Source of the DNA: Dyella_B humi | GTDB lineage: Bacteria > Pseudomonadota > Gammaproteobacteria > Xanthomonadales > Rhodanobacteraceae | Length of the DNA: 64,000 bases | Reading direction: 5' to 3' | Assembly: GCF_044904605.1 (NCBI RefSeq) | Contig: NZ_JADIKI010000021.1 | Span: 744,001-808,000, forward strand | Shown: piece by piece, positions 58,170 to 64,000 of the stretch | How the letters are laid out: the number at the start of each line of letters is the position of its first letter | Numbering within the stretch: the first letter of the stretch is position 1 | Position numbers and translations under genes: made by a program | The notes under the pieces: model-generated | Databases searched by the model: none | Seen by the model: only the letters and a program-made list of their open reading frames with translations | What the model was told of the DNA's origin: nothing

Positions 58170-60041
58170 ATGAACGTGCGGAATCGTGACATCCAGAACA
58201 CGGCGACGAACACTTCGGCAGCCCCCACCAACACCACACAGAAGCGCACGAAGGGCACGGTTGTGCGTCGCCTGATCGCATTAGCGCTGGCCGAAGCCAT
58301 CATGGGCACGGCCATAGCCAGCGGCGTCGACGTGACCGATACGCCGGTTGCAGCGAGCTACGACACAACGACTGACGCTGACGTCGAGAGCAAAGAAACC
58401 TCGACCGACGCGCCGTCGTACGCAGCAAATCAATTCACCTCCACGGCGGCTTCGCGCAATGCCGGCTCCATCGGTGTCATGGACGTGACCGACCCGCTGA
58501 TCGCCATCGAAGGCGCGCGTAACAACAACCTCGCGTCCGTGAACGGCGCAGATCCGACGCTCACCACCGCGCTTGCCATGGGCTCGAGTTCGATTGCCAG
58601 TGGTGGCGACACGGTCGCATTCGGCTTGCAGGCAGTAGCGCTATCGGACAACTCCGTCGCTCTCGGCAGCAACACCTCAACGGGCGCAGGTACGCCTTAT
58701 TCGGTAGCTGTAGGGGCCGACGCTCAGACCACGGGCACACAGGCCATCGCCTTGGGTTCACATGTTCAGGCCAACGCCGATAACGCGCTGGCGGTCGGCA
58801 ACAACAATACCTGGGCCCTGGGCCAAAGTTCGGTCGCAATCGGCAACGGCGCGAAAGTACGCAGCGGCGCAGTCAACTCGATAGCCATGGGCACCAGCGC
58901 GAACGTGGCTAATAACGTCAGCAACGCGCTGGCGCTAGGTGCGAATACCAGCGTGACCGCAGGCTCCAACGGCGGCGTAGCCTTGGGTGCCGGCTCCGTC
59001 GCCAGCCGCGGGAATGCACTGTCCATCGGCGCAGCCGGCGCGGAACGCCAGATCATCAACGTGGCGGCAGGTACGCAACTCACCGACGCGGTGAATGTGA
59101 GCCAGCTCAAAGGCGTGACGGATGCACTGGGCGGCGGCGCTGGCATTGCGCCAGACGGCAGCATCACGCAGCCTACTTACATCGTCCAGGGTAACCGTTA
59201 CTCCACTGTCGAGCAGGCCATTCAAGCGGCGACACAATCTGGCACCACCGATCCGAATGCCGTGCGGTACGACCTGAATTCGGATGGCTCGGTGAACTAC
59301 GGTTCGGTGACGCTGGGCGGCCCCGCTGCGGCTCCGGTGGTGTTGACCAACGTGGCGGATGGCAAGAATCAGTATGACGCCGTCAACTACGGCCAGCTCA
59401 GCGATCTGCAGGGCCAAGTCACCAACTTGAACCAGTCCGTCACCAACATCGGCGACCGCGTCACGAACATCGAGAACAACGGCGGCGGCGGTGGTGATGG
59501 TGGCGGCAATGGCGGCCAGTGGAACTACGACGCTCAGGGCAACAAGATCACCAACGTCGGCGATGGCGCCGTGAACGCGGGAAGCAAAGACGCCGTCAAC
59601 GGTTCACAGTTGGCCGCTACAGCGCAGAGCACGGCCGATGCACTGGGTGGCGGTTCCACCGTCAACGCGGACGGCACGATCACTACACCGACTTACACGG
59701 TGGGCGGTCAGCAAGTCCGTGGTGTCGAAGGGGCTGTAAATCAGCTCGACCGACGCATCGACGGAATGCAGGGCCAGATCGACGGCCTGCAAGGCCAGCT
59801 CAACAACACCGCACGCGGTGCTTACTCCGGCATTGCAGCCGCCACGGCCTTGACGATGATTCCGGGCGTCGATGTGGGCAAAACGCTGTCGGTTGGTGCC
59901 GGTGTTGCGAACTACAAGGGCTATACCGCTGCTGCGCTGGGTGGTGAAGCTCGCGTCAGCGAAAACTGGAAGGTTCGTGCAGGCGTAGGCCTGTCCAGCA
60001 GTGGCAATACGGTAGGTGTGGGTGCTTCGTTCCAGTGGTAA
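58170..60041 (+). CDS. Trimeric autotransporter adhesin (YadA-like), complete
   Basis: 623 residues. A polar, Asn/Thr-rich N-terminal extension precedes a basic-hydrophobic signal segment (RRLIALALAEAIMGTAIASG, about 33-52). The head is a series of YadA-type 14-residue repeats (NSVALGS, YSVAVGA, NALALGA) from about 120 to 290. The neck is IINVAAGTQLTDAVNVSQLKG near 297. A stalk follows, including a Gly-rich hinge near 435-445 and a coiled coil with RRIDGMQGQIDGLQGQLN. The YadA anchor spans about 550-623 (GAYSGIAAATAL... VGVGASFQW) and forms the trimeric outer-membrane barrel. A GAGGAG site supports the start. Convergent with a giant relative. Confidence 0.94.
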   Translation: MNVRNRDIQNTATNTSAAPTNTTQKRTKGTVVRRLIALALAEAIMGTAIASGVDVTDTPVAASYDTTTDADVESKETSTDAPSYAANQFTSTAASRNAGSIGVMDVTDPLIAIEGARNNNLASVNGADPTLTTALAMGSSSIASGGDTVAFGLQAVALSDNSVALGSNTSTGAGTPYSVAVGADAQTTGTQAIALGSHVQANADNALAVGNNNTWALGQSSVAIGNGAKVRSGAVNSIAMGTSANVANNVSNALALGANTSVTAGSNGGVALGAGSVASRGNALSIGAAGAERQIINVAAGTQLTDAVNVSQLKGVTDALGGGAGIAPDGSITQPTYIVQGNRYSTVEQAIQAATQSGTTDPNAVRYDLNSDGSVNYGSVTLGGPAAAPVVLTNVADGKNQYDAVNYGQLSDLQGQVTNLNQSVTNIGDRVTNIENNGGGGGDGGGNGGQWNYDAQGNKITNVGDGAVNAGSKDAVNGSQLAATAQSTADALGGGSTVNADGTITTPTYTVGGQQVRGVEGAVNQLDRRIDGMQGQIDGLQGQLNNTARGAYSGIAAATALTMIPGVDVGKTLSVGAGVANYKGYTAAALGGEARVSENWKVRAGVGLSSSGNTVGVGASFQW

Positions 60042-60118
60042 TGAAAGTGCGGGCGGGGTTGCAGCCCCGCCCGCTTCGATACGCTTCTTGCTTTTAATCC
60101 TTAATGTTTCGCTCTTCA

Positions 60119-60149
60119 AAGCCTGGCCTTTTGCCAGGCTTCTTTTTTT
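60119..60149 (+). terminator. Intrinsic terminator of the complete adhesin gene
   Basis: A 9-bp stem (AAGCCTGGC/GCCAGGCTT) with a CTTTT loop is followed by CTTTTTTT. It ends only 3 bases before the stop codon of the opposing gene, so it also insulates the two convergent genes. Confidence 0.92.
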
Positions 60150-60152
60150 GCA

Positions 60153-63100
60153 TCATTGCGCCGGCGGACGTGCACCAAGCTGGCTGCGCAGCAGTTGTAT
60201 CTCGGCCATCATCGCTGCAACCGCCTCCTTCAATTGCGCAACAGTCACGACGTCATCCGGTTCGGTGCCCTTCGCCACGTGGATGATCTGCCGCGTGCCG
60301 ATCGAACCACCACCGATGGAAATCGCGTTGCCACGGTCCGCCACCGCACCATGACCCAGTGCAACACTGCCCATGGCGCCCGCTGCCACACTCGCCTCGG
60401 CGCCCAGTGCCAGTGCATCGCTCGCGTTCGCGGCGACCCTCGCACGCCGACCGATCGCGATGCTGTGATCACCATGCACCTTCACACCCTCGCCCATCGC
60501 GATGGCGCTTCGGGCAATGGCCCAGGTCTCGTTGCTGCCGACGGCCACTGCATGCTCGCCGTTGGCTTGCACCCGTGTACCGAGTGCCACGGCACGCGGC
60601 GCATTGGTCACAACCTCCGACCCCACCGCGACGGAGTACGGGTGATCCACGCCCGTTTGCGCCATGCGGCCGAACGCCACCGAGTAATCGGAGCCCGCCA
60701 CATTACGCAAACCCACCGCAATCGCGTTGCGGCCGCTGGCCACGGAGAAAACACCGATCGCCGCGGCGGTTTCGCTCTCGGGATCACCACCGTTCAACGA
60801 GGCAACGTTGTTGCCACTCCGGCCTTCGATGGCCGCCAGCGGATCAACCACGTCCTTCACGCCCTTCGCTCCACCCGCACGGGTGATGGCGTTCAGTGCC
60901 TTGTACACGGCAGACAACTGATCACCGGTGATGGCGTCCGTGCTGCCAGGACTGACATCGCCATTGGCGACGTTGACGACCTTGCGCTCACCGCCAACGC
61001 TGCCCACGGCGAACACATTGGGTTGATTGGCCACGGAGTTGGTGCCGATCGCCACCGCATTCATACCCGATGCACGCGCGCCTGTTCCGATGGCCAGCGA
61101 ATTGTTCGCGGTGGCGCTGGACGCCGAGCCGATCGCTACCGCATTGACACCGCTTGCACCGGCCTGGGTGCCGGTGGAACTGACCTTGATGTATTTCATG
61201 TTGATGTTGATCGTGCCATCGACCAATTCGGTCACAAGGTCGCTCAGCCCTGTCGTCAATTGAGCCACGTTGACGCCATCGGTGTCGGCCGTACCGGTCG
61301 CGATGTTGTGCAGCGGCACCGGGGTCGTCGACCCCACGCCGCCCAACGTCACGCCATCCTTCGAGGCATCGTCATACGCGACCAACGCAAGAGCTTGGCC
61401 TGTGACTGAATCCACCACGCCGGCGTCGGCCAACTTGGTGTTGATCACATCGTAGAGGTTGGTGATCGCACCACCCACGTCGTTCGCCGTCGTACCGTCG
61501 ATCGCATAGGTGGGTGGCGTCACCGTGCCATCCGGATTCACCGTGGCACCCCCGCCTAGGCCGGTCGCGATGCTTTGCGCCGTGCCGAACAACTGCGAAC
61601 CGTTGATGGCATCCAGGCTGGTCGCATCGACGCTGCCATCCTGTACGTTCGTCAACAAGGTGCCGTCGGCGCCGTCCAGCGTTACCGTGTCCTTCGCCGC
61701 GTCGTCATACGCCACCGCATTGGGATCCGTCCCCGCGATGGCGGCCACCGCGTTGATGGCCGCGCCCACGTCGGGGTAAGGCGTGCCGTCTACCGTGTAC
61801 GAAGGTGGCACGATGTTGCCATTCGGATCCACACCCGCGCCACCGCCCAAGGCGCTCGTCACGCCTTCCAACTGGCTGATGTTGACACCATCCGTCGCCT
61901 GCGTACCGGGCGCCACATTCGACACCGTTACCGGCGTGCCCAAGGTACCGAGCTCAACAGCGGTTTCCGTATCGTCGACGTACGTCACCGCCAACGATTT
62001 GCCTGAGGTCGGATCGATGACGCCGCCCGTTTGCAGCGCATTTGTCAAATCGTCGACGATCTGATTCGTCGCGGACAACTGCGAACCGTTCACGGCGTCC
62101 GTGCTGGTATCCGACAAACTCCCTGGCGCCAGATTATTCATTCTCACCGTCTGCGTCGCGCCGGTACCGCCCAACGTCACGCTGTTCTTCGACGCGCCGT
62201 TATAGGTCACCGCGGCAATGGCCTGACCGCTGCTCGGATCCACCAGCCCGGCATCGGCCAACTTGGTGTTGACCACGGTAACGACATTGCCCAGCGCCGT
62301 CCCCACGTCGTTCGCGAGCGTCGGGCCAATCACGTACAACGGCGGGCTGACGGTGCCGTCCGCATTCACCGCCGCACCGCCACCCAGGTTAGTCGCAAGG
62401 CTATCGGCTGTGCCGAACAATTGGCTACCGTTGATCGCATCCAGGCTGTCCGCGGCAACGCTGCCATCCTGCACGTTGGTCAGCAGGGTGCCGCCCGCGC
62501 CGCCCAGCGTGACGGTGTCCTTCGCCGTGTCGTCGTACGCCACCGCGTTCGGGTCCGTCCCCGCCATGTTCGCCACGGCGTTGAGGGCGGCGCTCACGTC
62601 GGTGTACGGCGTGCCGCCGATCGTGTATGAGGGCGGCGTGATGCTGCCGTCCGCACCGACCGCGGCACCGCCACCAATGACATTGGTCACGCCTTGCAAC
62701 TGGTTGATGATCACCACATCGGTCGATTGCGTACCGGCCGCCGCGTTGATGATCTGTCGCGTGATGGGCGTACTGCTCGTGTTGCCCAGCGACACCGCGT
62801 TGCCGCGATTGGCGACCGACCCTTGCCCGAGTGCGACGCCGCCATTCACGGTCACACTGGTGTTTGCGCCCAGCGCCAGTGCATTCGTCACATTGTTCGG
62901 CACGTTCGCGCTGGTACCGATGGCGATTGAATTAACCGTGTTGGTGCGCGATTTCGCACTGCTTCCTATCGCAATCGAACCCTGACCGATCGCATAGGTG
63001 GCGCGGTTGCCCACCGCCAACGCATAGTCGGCGTTAGCCTGGACATCGTTCCCACCCAAGGCGACCGCATTCATGCCGTTGGTCTGGACGTTGGCGCCGA

Positions 63101-64000
63101 TGGCCACCGAATAGTCCTGACCTGCTCCCGTTTGGGCGTAGGTGCCAATGGCCACGGCGTTATCGGATAGGGCCAGGCAGTTCAGACCAAAGGCCGCCGT
63201 ATTCAGACCACTGGTGCCCGAACTCACACCGAACGCCAAGGCGGTGCCCGAGTCGAGCGGCTGCCCGTTGAGCGACGCCGTGTTGTCGCCCGACAAGCCT
63301 TCGATCGCATACAGCGGGGCGGTGACATCGAACACGCCCGAGCGCGAGCCCGCGACCATGCCCAGTGCAGCAAACACCTGCCCACACGTGGCGGCATCCG
63401 TGCTGCCCGCGCTGAAATCGCCGTCGGCCACGTTGATGACCTTGCGCTCTTGGCCAACGCTGCCCACGGAGACGGTGTAGGACTGACTGGTCACGGAATT
63501 AAAGCCGATCGCCACGGAGTTCGTGGCCGACGCGCGCGACCCGGTGCCGATCGCCACCGTCGCCGGCGCCGTCGCGTTGGCGGTCGATCCGATCGCCACC
63601 GCATCGTTGGCACTGGCATTGGCATTGGTGCCCGTCGAATTGACTCGGACGTACTTGAGGTTGTTGCTGAACTGGCTGCTCAGACCGTTGATGGCACCCG
63701 TCAGTTGGTTGACGGTGACCGCGTCGCTACCGGCGATGCCATCGGCGACGTTCATGATCTCCACCGGGGTATTCAGGTTGCCGAGCTGGATCAGGTTCTG
63801 CGAGGCGTTGGTGTAGGTCACCGCCAACAACTTGCCCGTGCCCGTATCGATCAGGCCGCTGTTGTCCAGCGTGTTTTCCAGCACCCCCACCCTCAGGTTG
63901 GTCGCATTAAGCTGCATGCCCGTCACCGCATCCGTGCTGGTCGCCGATAGATCACCAGCGGCGACGTTGACGATCGTGCGTTCGCTGCCTGGGCTGCCCA
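60153..64000 (-). CDS. Giant YadA-like head/stalk protein, N-terminus beyond window, no membrane anchor
   Basis: The frame is open from the right edge (no start seen; the first Met at 63926 is internal) to the stop at 60153, at least 1281 residues. YadA head modules alternate with necks (INVADGD, INAAAGTQSTD, VNVANGD, IHVAKGTEPDD) and stalk repeats such as DTVTLGGAGGTLLTNVQDGSV, DAINGSQLFGTA and TKLADAGLVDP. The last head module (about 60200-60860) aligns in order with the head of the neighbouring adhesin. After the final neck it ends AQLKEAVAAMMAEIQLLRSQLGARPPAQ, a short coiled coil, with no YadA anchor barrel. Surface attachment by the standard type Vc route is therefore unclear. Confidence 0.88.
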   Translation of the reverse strand, partial: GSPGSERTIVNVAAGDLSATSTDAVTGMQLNATNLRVGVLENTLDNSGLIDTGTGKLLAVTYTNASQNLIQLGNLNTPVEIMNVADGIAGSDAVTVNQLTGAINGLSSQFSNNLKYVRVNSTGTNANASANDAVAIGSTANATAPATVAIGTGSRASATNSVAIGFNSVTSQSYTVSVGSVGQERKVINVADGDFSAGSTDAATCGQVFAALGMVAGSRSGVFDVTAPLYAIEGLSGDNTASLNGQPLDSGTALAFGVSSGTSGLNTAAFGLNCLALSDNAVAIGTYAQTGAGQDYSVAIGANVQTNGMNAVALGGNDVQANADYALAVGNRATYAIGQGSIAIGSSAKSRTNTVNSIAIGTSANVPNNVTNALALGANTSVTVNGGVALGQGSVANRGNAVSLGNTSSTPITRQIINAAAGTQSTDVVIINQLQGVTNVIGGGAAVGADGSITPPSYTIGGTPYTDVSAALNAVANMAGTDPNAVAYDDTAKDTVTLGGAGGTLLTNVQDGSVAADSLDAINGSQLFGTADSLATNLGGGAAVNADGTVSPPLYVIGPTLANDVGTALGNVVTVVNTKLADAGLVDPSSGQAIAAVTYNGASKNSVTLGGTGATQTVRMNNLAPGSLSDTSTDAVNGSQLSATNQIVDDLTNALQTGGVIDPTSGKSLAVTYVDDTETAVELGTLGTPVTVSNVAPGTQATDGVNISQLEGVTSALGGGAGVDPNGNIVPPSYTVDGTPYPDVGAAINAVAAIAGTDPNAVAYDDAAKDTVTLDGADGTLLTNVQDGSVDATSLDAINGSQLFGTAQSIATGLGGGATVNPDGTVTPPTYAIDGTTANDVGGAITNLYDVINTKLADAGVVDSVTGQALALVAYDDASKDGVTLGGVGSTTPVPLHNIATGTADTDGVNVAQLTTGLSDLVTELVDGTININMKYIKVSSTGTQAGASGVNAVAIGSASSATANNSLAIGTGARASGMNAVAIGTNSVANQPNVFAVGSVGGERKVVNVANGDVSPGSTDAITGDQLSAVYKALNAITRAGGAKGVKDVVDPLAAIEGRSGNNVASLNGGDPESETAAAIGVFSVASGRNAIAVGLRNVAGSDYSVAFGRMAQTGVDHPYSVAVGSEVVTNAPRAVALGTRVQANGEHAVAVGSNETWAIARSAIAMGEGVKVHGDHSIAIGRRARVAANASDALALGAEASVAAGAMGSVALGHGAVADRGNAISIGGGSIGTRQIIHVAKGTEPDDVVTVAQLKEAVAAMMAEIQLLRSQLGARPPAQ

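Noticed and set aside
59461..59520. Short Gly-coding GGCGGC/GGTGGT repeats resembling a tandem repeat array in the adhesin
   Set aside because: They encode a Gly-rich hinge in the stalk, and the repeat is codon-driven rather than a separate DNA element.

Overview
The window reads as chromosomal DNA of a GC-rich gammaproteobacterium of the order Xanthomonadales, most likely Rhodanobacteraceae (Dyella, Luteibacter, Rhodanobacter or a relative). The assignment rests on gene content: a MetX-type acyltransferase of the xanthomonad kind, a kynurenine monooxygenase, single-permease lol genes, an adjacent sdhE-cptA pair, and palindromic repeats typical of the group. No search was run, so the genus is not fixed. 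Coding density is high. There is one tRNA, no rRNA and no CRISPR array.

Region 1 (1-9.4 kb, mostly minus strand): the start of comEC (running off the left edge), lolD-lolC for lipoprotein export, cptA(ygfX)-sdhE, the succinate dehydrogenase operon sdhCDAB, a small SDHAF4-like factor, and ygfZ on the plus strand. Two different SDH assembly factors therefore flank one SDH operon. Region 2 (9.8-20.1 kb): a SleB-like wall hydrolase, a glycine-zipper lipoprotein, a TatD nuclease, a MarR-OMF-EmrA-EmrB tripartite drug pump with a candidate operator, phaR-phaB, kynurenine monooxygenase and a DUF3293 gene. Region 3 (20.1-26.9 kb): a complete cytochrome c maturation operon, ccmABCDEFGHI, with almost every junction overlapping. 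Region 4 (27-30.1 kb): a serine/homoserine O-acyltransferase, a cysteine-dioxygenase-family enzyme, tRNA-Leu(CAA) and a HigBA-type toxin-antitoxin pair.

Region 5 (30.4-37 kb, minus strand): a LysR regulator downstream of pgaABCD, which makes and exports the biofilm polysaccharide poly-N-acetylglucosamine. Region 6 (37.3-46 kb): lspA-ileS-ribF-murJ, with rpsT divergent (UUG start), then an aspartylglucosaminidase-like enzyme and cutC. Region 7 (46.2-53.8 kb): rplU-rpmA-obgE followed by a Wadjet-type plasmid-defence operon, jetA-jetB-jetC. The nuclease gene jetD is reduced to a 21-codon stub. Region 8 (53.9-64 kb): a DUF2059 protein, uvrA, a hotdog thioesterase, and two convergent trimeric-autotransporter genes. 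The first is complete with a membrane anchor. The second is very large, runs off the right edge and ends without any anchor.

The observations most worth following are the Wadjet operon whose three SMC-type subunits look intact but whose nuclease has been cut away beside a repeat, and the anchorless giant adhesin facing an intact relative that shares its head module. Several families of palindromic repeats (CATTCCCGC type, GTAGGCTGGG type, and CCTCTCCCC/GGGGTGAGGGG inverted pairs) mark many of the gene boundaries.
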